Positions 1 to 7,069 are shown, numbered from the stretch's first letter. The stretch is 11,536 nt of DNA from an uncultured beta proteobacterium (GCA_903910495.1 CAIVZW010000554.1:1-11536), one strand, 5' to 3'. Notes: generated by a model from the sequence alone, not told the origin. Numbers and translations are program-made.

Positions 1-1599
1 CCGGGCGCCGTATTTCTTCAGATCGATGGTTCCCGGATGCTGCGGATCGGTATCGGTCACGAAATCGCGGATCTTGCCCAGCGGTGGCAATACGCTCAAT
101 GCATTGCCGGCCAGCATGCGCAGGAACAGCGGATTGCCCTTCGTCTGCCTGAGCAGTGAAAGACGCATGCGGTCGGCCAGATTGAATTTGCCGAACAATG
201 GCCGGAAGTCGAAGAAGATCGTGGCATTGAGCAAAGCCTGGGGTTCCGGGGTATGAACCCAGTGCTCGAACTTCTCATCCCATTCTTCGAGTGTCAGGCA
301 CAACTCGGGGTTGCTGGCCATGATCTTTCCGGTACACAGCGGAAACCCGCAGCGGTCGAGATCAGCATTCACGTCACGGGCAAATTCGAGCAGGCGCAAT
401 TGCGTGTGCTCTCGATCCATGATGTCGGTGCAGATATAGACGATCCCGTTATCCTGATCGGTACTGAAGGTCTGTTCGTCGCGTCCCTCCGAGCCGAATG
501 ACAGCCAGGCCCAGTCGATACCGAAGAGGTCGTGGCGATCCAGATTAAGCTGAATGATGCGGCGGGTCAGCGTATCGTTGAGCGCCGAAATGAACTGGGT
601 AATCTGTTCGGCACCGACGCCCTGGGCGAGCATGTTGAGCGAGAGCTGGCGCACGTCATGACTGGCCTGCAGCAGCATGTCGATGGTGGTCGCCGTATCG
701 ATGGTCTGGCGAATCTGGCGCAAGCCGACGCGTTGCAGGGTAAACAGGTCACGCTCCGAAACCACGCCCTTCAGGCGTCCGCCTTCGTCTACCGCCAGTA
801 CGTGGCGGACTCCGTGCATGGCCATGGCCAGCGCCGCATCGTAAGCGTTGGCGGCCAGCGGCAGGGTGTGGGGGCCGGGCGACATGACCGAATGGATCGG
901 ATTGTCGAGCGATGTTCCCGGCAGAACAATGCGCTTGAGGACATCGGACAGCGTGAAAATCCCGACTGGTTGCTGCTCGCCGTCGACGATGATCATCGAA
1001 CCGATACGGCCTGCAGCCATCACTTCGACGACCTTGCGGATAGTCGTATCGCGCGTCACCGCTACCGGCTCTTTCTTGATGATCGAGGCCAGCGGCGAAT
1101 TCATCGTCTGCTGCTCGGCAACGCGCTGTGAAAACTGGCTCTGCAGTTGTTGTCGCGACTGGCTGAGCAGGCTGGCGATGTATTGCGTACAGAAGAGATT
1201 GAAGGCCGTACTCGTCTGCAGTAGGGAGAAAAAATCATCGGCCGGCAGTTCATAGCAGAAAACGTCTTCCAGCGCCGTGTAGGCATTGGTTGACGGACGC
1301 TGCGCCATCACCGAACCGATCGAAAAACACTCGCCGGGGCCGAGCGTCATCGAGGAAAATTCAACCATGCTGACATCGCCGGTCTGGCGCGCCATCACTT
1401 TTCCGCGCTGCAGGATATACAGCGTTCTCGCCACGCCAGTGGCCGTCGACAGGATCACTGAATCCTTGGGGTAATAGGCCAGCCTGACGTGCTCTCCGAG
1501 AAACTGCAGCGCCCCCCGCTCCATGCGGTCAAACGGCGGGTAGGCCTGCAGAAACTCGATGCTCGCCGAAACCAGCATCTCCGTCGCACTGTTGCTCAT
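1..1599 (-). CDS. cNMP-binding/CBS/DUF294 nucleotidyltransferase-like signalling protein (3' end outside window)
   Basis: The reading frame is open from ATG at 1599 to base 1 (533 codons, no stop), so the C-terminus is missing; I expect roughly 100 further residues from the usual family length. Residues about 10-140 look like a cyclic-nucleotide-binding-type beta domain. Residues about 158-285 form a CBS pair, with VMSPGPHTLP at 238-247 and GVVSERDLF at 278-286 starting and ending the second CBS. The DUF294 nucleotidyltransferase-like domain follows, with its signature GSEGRDEQ at 369-376 and the acidic TDQDN at 380-384. IDLKKYGAR at the window edge fits the start of the DUF294 C-terminal domain. 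An AAGGA ribosome-binding site lies 6 nt before the ATG. The family is cytoplasmic and often sits beside acs or actP genes, usually followed by an exonuclease (DnaQ-like) gene. The precise substrate is not known; a GlnD-like regulatory transfer is often assumed. The family call is secure, the function is not. Confidence 0.9.
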   Translation of the reverse strand, partial: MSNSATEMLVSASIEFLQAYPPFDRMERGALQFLGEHVRLAYYPKDSVILSTATGVARTLYILQRGKVMARQTGDVSMVEFSSMTLGPGECFSIGSVMAQRPSTNAYTALEDVFCYELPADDFFSLLQTSTAFNLFCTQYIASLLSQSRQQLQSQFSQRVAEQQTMNSPLASIIKKEPVAVTRDTTIRKVVEVMAAGRIGSMIIVDGEQQPVGIFTLSDVLKRIVLPGTSLDNPIHSVMSPGPHTLPLAANAYDAALAMAMHGVRHVLAVDEGGRLKGVVSERDLFTLQRVGLRQIRQTIDTATTIDMLLQASHDVRQLSLNMLAQGVGAEQITQFISALNDTLTRRIIQLNLDRHDLFGIDWAWLSFGSEGRDEQTFSTDQDNGIVYICTDIMDREHTQLRLLEFARDVNADLDRCGFPLCTGKIMASNPELCLTLEEWDEKFEHWVHTPEPQALLNATIFFDFRPLFGKFNLADRMRLSLLRQTKGNPLFLRMLAGNALSVLPPLGKIRDFVTDTDPQHPGTIDLKKYGAR

Positions 1600-1619
1600 G
1601 CCTGTTCCTTGATCGGTGT

Positions 1620-1656
1620 AAAAAATCAGGCCAGCACACACTGTGCGCCGGCCTGA
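1620..1656 (-). terminator. Rho-independent terminator downstream of acs
   Basis: Read on the minus strand, TCAGGCC (1656-1650) pairs with GGCCTGA (1632-1626) and GCACA pairs with TGTGC inside a small bulge, closing on a 3-nt loop. Six T residues (1625-1620) follow directly. The hairpin starts about 98 nt after the acs stop codon. The T-run ends only about 10 nt before the AAGGA ribosome-binding site of the DUF294 gene, which leaves no room for a promoter between them. Confidence 0.75.
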
Positions 1657-1753
1657 ATAGCGGTCTTTAATTGCCGCCTGGTACTGCTATGGCATTTTCT
1701 GCAACCGGCAACCCGGTCAAGCAGGTGATGCACACCTCCTCACCCCATCAAAA

Positions 1754-3721
1754 TCAGTTTCCTCTCAGCTGCTCGAGAATGGCCGGATTCTCGAGCGTCG
1801 AGACGTCCTGCGCAACCGTATCACCCTTGGCCAGCGAACGCAGCAAACGACGCATGATTTTACCGGAACGCGTCTTCGGCAGGTTCTCGCCAAAGCGAAT
1901 ATCTTTCGGCTTGGCAATCGGGCCGATTTCCTTGGCCACGTGATCCTGCAGTTCCTTGATCATCTTCTTTGCGGCTTCGCCCACCGGGCGTGCCCCCTTG
2001 AGCACCACGAAGGCACAGATGGCTTCGCCGGTCAGGTCGTCGGGACGTCCCACCACGGCAGCCTCGGCGACCATCAGATGCGAAACCAGCGCCGATTCGA
2101 TTTCCATCGTCCCCATGCGGTGCCCGGAAACGTTCAGTACATCGTCAATGCGGCCAGTGATGGTGAAATAACCGGTATGCGCGTCGCGCACCGAACCGTC
2201 GCCGGCAAGATAATACTTGCCGTTGAAGTCATCCGGGTAGTAGGAGCGCTTGAAACGGTCCGCATCATTCCAGATGTTGCGGATCATCGATGGCCACGGT
2301 TTGGTAACGACCAAAAGGCCACCCTTGCCCCAGTCGAGTTCGGTACCGGTTTCGTCGACAACCGTCGCCTGAATGCCGGGGAAGGGCAGCGTGCACGACC
2401 CCGGCACCATCGGCGTCACGCCGGGCAGCGGGGTGATCATGTGGCCGCCGGTTTCGGTCTGCCAGAAGGTGTCTACAATCGGACAACGACTTCCGCCGAC
2501 GCTTTCGTAGTACCACATCCAGGCGGACGGATTGATCGGCTCGCCGACCGTCCCCAGCAATCGCAACGATGACAGGTCATAGTTGGTCGGATCGGTGGCC
2601 GGGTTGGTATCGGAGGCCTTGATCAGCGAACGGATCGCCGTTGGTGCGGTATAGAAAATGGTGATCCTGTGATCCTGGATCATCTTCCAGAAACGGCCGG
2701 CGTCGGGATAAACCGGTACCCCCTCGAAAACCATCTGCGTTCCACCGCAGGCCAGCGGGCCATAGGTGATGTAGGTATGGCCGGTGACCCAGCCGATGTC
2801 GGCGGTACACCAGAAAATATCGTCGGGCTTGAGGTCAAACGTCCATTTCATGGTCAGCACGGCGTGCAGCAGATAGCCACCGGTCGAGTGCTGAACGCCC
2901 TTGGGCTTGCCGGTAGAGCCGGAGGTGTAGAGCAGGAACAGCGGATGTTCGGCATCCACCCACTCCGGCTCGCAGACATCCGACTGGCCGGCAATCACGT
3001 CATCCCACCACAGGTCGCGACCGGCAAGCATCGGGCAGTGACCCCCGGTGCGTTTATTCACGATCACGGTCTTGATCGACTCGCAACCGCCAAGGGCAAT
3101 GCCGTCATCAACCGCCGGCTTGAGCGGCAATCTCTTGCCGCCACGGCACTGCTCGTCGGTGGTAATCACGGCCACGGCACCGGCATCGTTGATGCGGTCG
3201 CGTACCGATTGTGCCGAGAAGCCGCCGAATACCACCGAGTGAATGGCGCCGATGCGGGCGCAGGCCTGCATGGCTACAACGCCCTCAATGCCCATCGCCA
3301 TGTAGATGATGACGCGATCACCCTTCTTGATCCCCCGTGCGCGCATGCCGTTGGCCAGCTGATTGACCTTGGCCAGCAGCTCCCTGTAAGTCACTCTTCT
3401 GACTTCACCATCGTCAGTTTCGGAGATGATTGCCACCTTGTCGCCAAGGCCGGCTTCAACATTACGATCCAGGCAGTTGTAGGAAACGTTCAGTTGGCCA
3501 TCGGCAAACCACTTGAAGAAAGGCGCCGTGGACTCGTCAAGGATCTGCGTGAAGGGCTGTTTCCAGCTGACATGCTCGCGCGCCAGACGAGCCCAGTAAC
3601 CCGTGTAATCGTTGGCCGCTTCGTCACACAAGGCCTGGTAGGCCGCCATGCCGGAAATCGTGGCCTGCCTGACGAACTCGGCAGGCGGCTGAATCAACTT
3701 TACAGACTCATTCTGGGACAT
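1754..3721 (-). CDS. acs: acetyl-CoA synthetase (AMP-forming)
   Basis: This cytoplasmic enzyme activates acetate to acetyl-CoA through acetyl-adenylate (acetate + ATP + CoA gives acetyl-CoA + AMP + PPi). The 655-residue product has the usual family length (about 650). Visible motifs of the ANL adenylate-forming superfamily are the phosphate loop [11 protein letters not shown] starting at residue 265, [10 protein letters not shown] around W420 (the tryptophan that shapes the acetate pocket) and [11 protein letters not shown] near the C-terminus. K621 in the last motif is the catalytic lysine that is reversibly acetylated in well-studied homologues. The N-terminus has the expected ACAS_N segment ([16 protein letters not shown]). 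The start ATG is preceded by GGAG within the 3722-3731 stretch. The gene ends upstream of a strong terminator and is followed on the same strand by the DUF294/CBS gene. The long open frames on the opposite strand are coding shadows. Confidence 0.97.
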   Translation of the reverse strand: MSQNESVKLIQPPAEFVRQATISGMAAYQALCDEAANDYTGYWARLAREHVSWKQPFTQILDESTAPFFKWFADGQLNVSYNCLDRNVEAGLGDKVAIISETDDGEVRRVTYRELLAKVNQLANGMRARGIKKGDRVIIYMAMGIEGVVAMQACARIGAIHSVVFGGFSAQSVRDRINDAGAVAVITTDEQCRGGKRLPLKPAVDDGIALGGCESIKTVIVNKRTGGHCPMLAGRDLWWDDVIAGQSDVCEPEWVDAEHPLFLLYTSGSTGKPKGVQHSTGGYLLHAVLTMKWTFDLKPDDIFWCTADIGWVTGHTYITYGPLACGGTQMVFEGVPVYPDAGRFWKMIQDHRITIFYTAPTAIRSLIKASDTNPATDPTNYDLSSLRLLGTVGEPINPSAWMWYYESVGGSRCPIVDTFWQTETGGHMITPLPGVTPMVPGSCTLPFPGIQATVVDETGTELDWGKGGLLVVTKPWPSMIRNIWNDADRFKRSYYPDDFNGKYYLAGDGSVRDAHTGYFTITGRIDDVLNVSGHRMGTMEIESALVSHLMVAEAAVVGRPDDLTGEAICAFVVLKGARPVGEAAKKMIKELQDHVAKEIGPIAKPKDIRFGENLPKTRSGKIMRRLLRSLAKGDTVAQDVSTLENPAILEQLRGN

Positions 3722-3802
3722 CTTCCATCTCCTGTGCTGTGTTCAATAGAGGGTTGTCGGATCGATGCAGTCACTCGAATCGAAACGGATTGGATACCCT
3801 GA

Positions 3803-3831
3803 ATCTTACATATCACTTACAAGCTTCTCAC
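3803..3831 (-). promoter_or_regulatory. candidate sigma70-type promoter of acs
   Basis: On the minus strand GTGAGA (3831-3826) and TAAGAT (3808-3803) are separated by 17 nt; each matches the -35/-10 consensus at four of six bases. This would give a leader of about 75 nt before acs. An inverted repeat GGCCAG/CTGGCC (3832-3837 and 3854-3859) abuts the -35 and might be an operator or a weak hairpin after the upstream SDR gene. No T-run follows it. The call is tentative. Confidence 0.3.
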
Positions 3832-3872
3832 GGCCAGGGAAAGGCTGACGGTACTGGCCCGGAATCAGGCGC

Positions 3873-4631
3873 TCAGATGGTCATCCCGCCATTGATGGAA
3901 ATGTTTTCGTCGTTCATGAAAGCCGCTTCGTCTGAAGCGGCGAAAAGTATCGCCGCGGCAATCTCGTCGTCACGCCCGAAGCGACCCATCGGTTGGCGCG
4001 CGATGAATTCGGCACGCGCCTTTTCCGGATCGGCAAAGGCCTGCAGCCGTTTTTCCAGCGAAGGCGTATAGGTCGTGCCGGGGCAAACGCAGTTAACCCG
4101 GATGTTTTCCGCCAGATGATCCCTGGCCATCGCCCGGGTCAGCGCCAGCAGCGCGCCCTTCGATGCGGAATAGGCGGCACGGTCAGCGATGCCCTTTTCC
4201 GCCGCTACCGAGGATACATGCACGATCACCCCGCCCCCTGTCTGGCGCATGGCCGTGATGGCTTGGCGCGAGACGAGAAAAACACCTTTGACGTTAACGG
4301 CAAAGGTGCGCTCCCAGTCCTCCTCGCTGGTCGTATCAACCCGGCCGGGCAGAACAATGCCCGCATTGTTCACCAGAATGTCCAGCCGCCCGAAGGCACG
4401 AACGGTCTCCTCCACCATGCGCCGGGCATCCTCGTTGCAGGAGACATCGCCCTGGACAAACAGCACTTGATGGCCCGCTGCCTTGAGCAACTCCAGCGTT
4501 TCCGCTCCGCTCGCCGCCGATTGGGAATTGACCACCACCGTGGCGCCTTCGCGGGCAAAAAGCTGAGCACTTGCCCGGCCAATCCCGGCACCGGAGCCGG
4601 TAATCAGAACTACTTTGTCGGCAAAACGCAT
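3873..4631 (-). CDS. short-chain dehydrogenase/reductase (SDR), second gene of the pair
   Basis: This is a classical SDR of 252 residues, a cytoplasmic NAD(P)-dependent oxidoreductase with a Rossmann fold. The cofactor motif TGSGAGIG is at 11-18 and NNAG at 88-91. The catalytic set is N113, S140, Y154 and K158 (YSASK). The C-terminal stretch RVNCVCPGTTYTPSLEKRL followed by an ARQPMGRFG-type segment resembles the BDH2/DHRS6-like and sugar-dehydrogenase-like SDR subgroups; this is a family resemblance only. I chose the ATG at 4631 because a GGGAG ribosome-binding site lies just upstream and the glycine motif then falls at the normal distance from the N-terminus. The frame remains open further upstream to 4763, but that part overlaps the preceding gene. 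It follows the other SDR gene after only 16 nt, so the two are very likely co-transcribed. The substrate cannot be read from the sequence. Confidence 0.9.
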   Translation of the reverse strand: MRFADKVVLITGSGAGIGRASAQLFAREGATVVVNSQSAASGAETLELLKAAGHQVLFVQGDVSCNEDARRMVEETVRAFGRLDILVNNAGIVLPGRVDTTSEEDWERTFAVNVKGVFLVSRQAITAMRQTGGGVIVHVSSVAAEKGIADRAAYSASKGALLALTRAMARDHLAENIRVNCVCPGTTYTPSLEKRLQAFADPEKARAEFIARQPMGRFGRDDEIAAAILFAASDEAAFMNDENISINGGMTI

Positions 4632-4647
4632 CTGTTTCTCCCTGTCT

Positions 4648-5481
4648 TCATGAGGGCCAGAGTTGCTGTCCGCCATCGACGCGGATGATCTGACCGGTAA
4701 TGTACGATGACGCGTCCGACACCAGAAATTCAACGGTTCTGGCAACTTCCTCCGGCCAGCCATAGCGCTCCAGAGACCCGGTCGTCGATAAGCGGGTTTC
4801 TTCTATCGGGCGGCTGGCCTTGAAGCGCTCGGTGACCGTGTCGCCGGGGGCCACAACATTGGCATACACTCCGTAAGGGCGCAGCATGGACGCCAGGCAG
4901 CGGGTGTATTCGTGCACTGCGGCCTTGGCGGTGGCATAGATGGCCGATTCCGGGATGCCCTTCAGCCCGGCAATGCTGCCGACATTGACGATCCAGCCCT
5001 GCTTGCGCGCAATCATTTCCGGCGCCACGCCCTGGCAGGCGTAAATACAGGTCATCAGATTGCGGTCGAGGACCATCCGCAAGTCAGCCTCACCGATGAA
5101 AACCGCATCGTTATGATCGGGCTTTCCGGCTTTGGGCGCATCGACGCCACGGGTTCCGATATCGCCTCCGGCATTGTTGACCAGGATGTCGATCCGGCCG
5201 AAGCGCTCATGGATTTGCGCGACCAGTGCCTTGGCAACGGCCGCTTGAGTCAGATCGCCACAGACATGCAGGGTGTCGACCCCATGATTCGCGGCAATTT
5301 CAGCGGCAATCGCAGCCAGGGTTTCGCCGGCACCCGCTAGTTTCGCAGGTACGGGTGACGCGCCGTGCAGCACGACATGGGCGCCGCAGCGGGCCAGATG
5401 CGTGGCAATTTCCCTGCCGATTCCCCGGCTGGAGCCGGTGACCCATGCCACTTTACCTGCGAGATTCTTTTCAGCCATCAT
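4648..5481 (-). CDS. short-chain dehydrogenase/reductase (SDR), first gene of the pair
   Basis: This is a classical SDR of 277 residues (276 if the second Met, at 5478, is used). TGSSRGIG is at 15-22, NNAG at 102-105, the catalytic serine at S169, and Y182 with K186 in YATAK. The arginine in the glycine motif hints at NADP preference, but this is inference. Compared with a typical 250-residue SDR it carries extra residues in two places: the stretch after the first helix (about 42-68) and a loop of about 25 residues after NNAG (106-130, with GGDIGTRG and PDHNDAVF). Such loops usually shape substrate or partner contacts. GAGGAT (5490-5485) serves as ribosome-binding site. It heads a two-gene SDR operon and is divergent from a small plus-strand ORF. 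Generic databases tend to label such proteins FabG-like, but I see no fatty-acid gene context here. Confidence 0.9.
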   Translation of the reverse strand: MMAEKNLAGKVAWVTGSSRGIGREIATHLARCGAHVVLHGASPVPAKLAGAGETLAAIAAEIAANHGVDTLHVCGDLTQAAVAKALVAQIHERFGRIDILVNNAGGDIGTRGVDAPKAGKPDHNDAVFIGEADLRMVLDRNLMTCIYACQGVAPEMIARKQGWIVNVGSIAGLKGIPESAIYATAKAAVHEYTRCLASMLRPYGVYANVVAPGDTVTERFKASRPIEETRLSTTGSLERYGWPEEVARTVEFLVSDASSYITGQIIRVDGGQQLWPS

Positions 5482-5508
5482 AAAATCCTCGTGTGTTCAA
5501 AAAGTGGA

Positions 5509-5536
5509 ATGATACAAGACTCCTACGGAATTACAG
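5509..5536 (-). promoter_or_regulatory. candidate promoter of the SDR operon
   Basis: On the minus strand TATCAT (5514-5509; five of six matches to the -10 consensus) is preceded at 16 nt by CTGTAA (5536-5531; three of six to the -35). It would start transcription about 20 nt before the first SDR gene. It lies in the 84-nt divergent gap shared with the small plus-strand ORF. Confidence 0.3.
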
Positions 5537-5565
5537 AGGAAAACCCGGCAGCCTGGAGTGGCGCC

Positions 5566-5682
5566 ATGAAAAATATCAAGACGTCTCTCAGCCTGCCCCG
5601 AGGGCTTTCCGAGGATATCCAACAGCGGCTCAAACAACTGATCAGACAAACTGAAACGGTCTTAAATCATCTATCAACCTGA
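5566..5682 (+). CDS. hypothetical small protein, 38 residues
   Basis: I do not recognise this product. An ATG at 5566 follows a GGAG ribosome-binding site (5555-5558) at normal spacing and opens a 38-codon frame ending at TGA 5680-5682. The peptide starts with a basic, beta-prone segment (MKNIKTSLSLPRG). It continues with a predicted amphipathic helix (about residues 14-36, LSEDIQQRLKQLIRQ and onward) with leucine or isoleucine roughly every three to four residues, which could mediate coiled-coil contacts. It is divergent from the SDR operon and may share its promoter region. The frame is open further upstream, but that part overlaps the SDR gene on the other strand. It could be a real small protein, the start of a truncated gene, or chance. 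Its good ribosome-binding site and composition favour expression only weakly. Confidence 0.4.
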   Translation: MKNIKTSLSLPRGLSEDIQQRLKQLIRQTETVLNHLST

Positions 5683-5715
5683 TCCGTACGACGGAAGTCG
5701 CGCATCAAAATGAAT

Positions 5716-5742
5716 GCCCCCGGCAGAAAACTGCGCGAGGGC
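5716..5742 (-). terminator. candidate terminator downstream of ccdB
   Basis: On the minus strand GCCCTCG (5742-5736) pairs with CGGGGGC (5722-5716; one G-T pair). After a single bulged base, GCAG pairs with CTGC around a TTTT loop. The hairpin begins 12 nt after the ccdB stop codon. The tail ATTCATTTT is only moderately T-rich, so termination may be partial. Confidence 0.45.
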
Positions 5743-5753
5743 CTGGAGATCAT

Positions 5754-6050
5754 TTAGAACCCTTGGAATAACAGGTCTAGCGCGGCGACAATTTCCGTTC
5801 GCTTGTGCTCAAGCGTTGCGACAGCATGCTTCAATATATGCGACGGGACTGACGCCATGCCTTGTGTTGCCATGATTACACGGTTATCTTCAATTTCAAA
5901 AACAGGATTAAGAGAACTGGCGTAGTGAGGGACATCCTTGATCGGAAGCAATGGCGCAACGACACGGGTTGTAAAATTGTCGTTGACGTTTGCCTGTAAG
6001 TCCAAAAGGTAACCGTTACCACTTGGGTTTTTATAGACGGTAAACTGCAT
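5754..6050 (-). CDS. ccdB: CcdB-type toxin (DNA gyrase inhibitor family)
   Basis: This is a 98-residue protein with the CcdB fold signature. It opens MQFTVYKNP, has RVVAPLLP at about 29-36 and carries the family block MASVPSHIL at 65-73. It ends LLFQGF, aligning with the C-terminal gyrase-contact segment of F-plasmid CcdB (LMFWGI). Known family members poison the GyrA subunit of DNA gyrase in the cytoplasm and are neutralised by CcdA. The Trp of the F toxin is Gln96 here, while the following Gly is kept; some chromosomal relatives also lack this Trp. I place the start at ATG 6050-6048, because the preceding codon (TTG) overlaps the ccdA stop. The ccdA stop and the ccdB start share one base (TGATG), the translational coupling normal for this operon. 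G+C is low: 25 of 60 bases in 5881-5940. Confidence 0.92.
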   Translation of the reverse strand: MQFTVYKNPSGNGYLLDLQANVNDNFTTRVVAPLLPIKDVPHYASSLNPVFEIEDNRVIMATQGMASVPSHILKHAVATLEHKRTEIVAALDLLFQGF

Positions 6051-6301
6051 CAAAAACTCCTGTAGCTTTCAAGCGGCAAACCATTCTTCTCAACGTAGTC
6101 ATTCCAGCACTCGAAGGCTTTCTTGTTTTCCCTCCGCCAGTTTTCTGCACGTTTTTCTGCAACAGCCCGAGTAACACCTAGCTCTGCTGCCTGCGAAACG
6201 TTAATACGTAACGCCTTGGCCTCGGTCAATAGAGTTTTTGAAAGAGAAATATTGGTTGCCTTTTTTGCAGTGTGCGCGATGTTGCTTTCTGAGTTAGGCA
6301 T
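6050..6301 (-). CDS. ccdA: CcdA-type antitoxin
   Basis: This is an 83-residue antitoxin. The N-terminal half (about 14-50, TNISLSKTLLTEAKALRINV) fits the ribbon-helix-helix DNA-binding domain of CcdA. The C-terminal half (about 50-83) has the toxin-binding motif AENWRRENKKAF and ENWRR/NG spacing close to AERWKAENQ of F-plasmid CcdA. In the family the C-terminal tail is disordered until it wraps CcdB, and the CcdA-CcdB complex represses its own promoter. GAGG (6312-6309) lies 7 nt before the ATG. It is the first gene of the pair and runs directly into ccdB. Low G+C and isolation from genes of related function suggest horizontal acquisition. Confidence 0.92.
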   Translation of the reverse strand: MPNSESNIAHTAKKATNISLSKTLLTEAKALRINVSQAAELGVTRAVAEKRAENWRRENKKAFECWNDYVEKNGLPLESYRSF

Positions 6302-6625
6302 GATGAGACCTCATTGTGAGTGCATGCCAAATATTGCCGTAAATGCGCATTATTTACAACATTCATGACTACTATCTTAATGTGTAACTGCTTGTGATGA
6401 AACGGTGAAAAGCCATGCCTTGATAGGGCACGCTAATCCTACTCAGGGTCTACACACCACCTTTTGCCAACGGGCTTAAATCTCATGGTTTTGTTTGCCC
6501 TGATTGTAATATTCCCTGAGCCGTCGCACCATTAAGAGTCGGAAAGTTACCGCTGATCGGTTATTGGTGGACGTGACCGGCTTCCTTTTGCTTGAATGAA
6601 CACAAATCCTCGAGAGGTGTGAGAA
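6302..6625. other. intergenic region between ccdA and the pilus operon (324 nt)
   Basis: This AT-richer divergent region should hold the ccdAB promoter (minus strand) and the promoter of the minor-pilin operon (plus strand). Near ccdA it contains a palindromic candidate operator (6339-6357). For the pilus operon a TAATAT at 6507-6512 could be a -10 element, but it has no good -35 partner. The pilE-like gene has AGAGG (6613-6617) as ribosome-binding site. I see no tRNA, small-RNA-like structure, insertion sequence or long repeat. The 38- to 148-codon frames crossing it have no protein-like features. Confidence 0.6.
6339..6357. promoter_or_regulatory. candidate CcdA/CcdAB operator palindrome
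   Basis: GTAAAT (6339-6344) and ATTTAC (6352-6357) form a perfect inverted repeat with a 7-nt spacer. The overlapping 10-mer AATGCGCATT (6342-6351) is itself a perfect palindrome. The site lies 38 to 56 nt upstream of the ccdA start, where autorepression by a ribbon-helix-helix antitoxin would act. A second short palindrome, GCATGC, is at 6322-6327. Confidence 0.4.
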
Positions 6626-7066
6626 ATGAAAGTACATTCCGGATTTACCCTGATTGAACTGATGATCGTGGTCGCGATTGTCGGCATCCTTGCCGCCATC
6701 GCCATGCCGAATTACAACGAGTACGTCACGCGCAGCCGGATTACGGGGGCACTTTCGACCTTGTCCGACATGCGGGTCAAAATGGAACAGTTTTTCCAGG
6801 ACAATCATGACTATACAAGTGCCTGTACGGCGGCTGTGGTACCGCCTACCGACAACCCGAATTTCACTTTTTCCTGCGGTGTTCCGACCCTGACGGCCTA
6901 CACGCTGACAGCCACGGGGCAAGGCAGGATGGACGGTTTTGTCTACACGATCAACCAGTCCAATGCCAAAACGACAACCTTGAGTGCCGCCTCGGGGAAG
7001 GCCAGTGCGGGCTGGAGCGGAACCGGCAGCACCTGCTGGGTCAGCAGCAAGAGCGGAGGCTGCTAG
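6626..7066 (+). CDS. pilE: PilE-like type IV minor pilin
   Basis: This is a type IV prepilin of 146 residues. The leader is only six residues (MKVHSG), and the prepilin peptidase site is G6/F7. The mature start FTLIELMIVVAIVGILAAIAMPNY has the conserved glutamate at mature position 5 and the hydrophobic helix that anchors it in the inner membrane and packs in the pilus core. The globular part has the block YTLTATGQG, an SGKASAGW segment and four cysteines (67, 84, 137, 146). The last two enclose STCWVSSKSGGC and probably form the D-region disulfide. This pattern is that of minor pilin PilE of the pilus-tip priming complex rather than the major pilin. It is the first gene of the operon, 3 nt before fimU, with AGAGG upstream. 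The symbol follows family resemblance; a major-pilin role is unlikely but not excluded. Confidence 0.88.
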   Translation: MKVHSGFTLIELMIVVAIVGILAAIAMPNYNEYVTRSRITGALSTLSDMRVKMEQFFQDNHDYTSACTAAVVPPTDNPNFTFSCGVPTLTAYTLTATGQGRMDGFVYTINQSNAKTTTLSAASGKASAGWSGTGSTCWVSSKSGGC

Positions 7067-7069
7067 GCC

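Noticed and set aside
1657..1753. Possible promoter TTGACC for the DUF294 gene between acs and the terminator
   Set aside because: No acceptable -10 hexamer is present at 16 to 18 nt from it.
2669..3802. Long plus-strand open frame (377 codons) opposite acs, and similar ones at 1940-2572 and 3993-4688
   Set aside because: They lie antisense to clearly recognisable acs and SDR genes. Their translations are Gly/His/Arg-rich without domain features, as expected for shadow frames in G+C-rich genes.
4632..4763. 44-residue N-terminal extension of the second SDR
   Set aside because: It overlaps the end of the preceding SDR gene and pushes the glycine-rich cofactor motif away from the N-terminus. 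ATG 4631 has its own ribosome-binding site.
5710..5757. Short plus-strand frame MNAPGRKLREGLEII followed by a stop, reminiscent of the first residues of some enzymes and possibly a gene cut by the ccdAB insertion
   Set aside because: Only 15 codons long, without a clear ribosome-binding site, and its sequence coincides with the hairpin after ccdB. No continuation of such a gene was found on the other side of ccdAB.
6008..6020. Near-perfect palindrome GGTAAC-C-GTTACC
   Set aside because: It lies inside the ccdB coding sequence, encodes ordinary residues of the toxin and is not repeated near the promoter. Chance is the simplest explanation.
6425..6440. GGGCACG resembling a sigma54 -24 element upstream of the pilus operon
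   Set aside because: The expected -12 GC element at the correct spacing is absent (TCCT instead of TTGC).
6577..6593. GG ... TTTTGC resembling a sigma54 promoter just before the pilE-like gene
   Set aside because: The GG-to-GC distance is 9 nt instead of the required 10, and the -24 half is poor.
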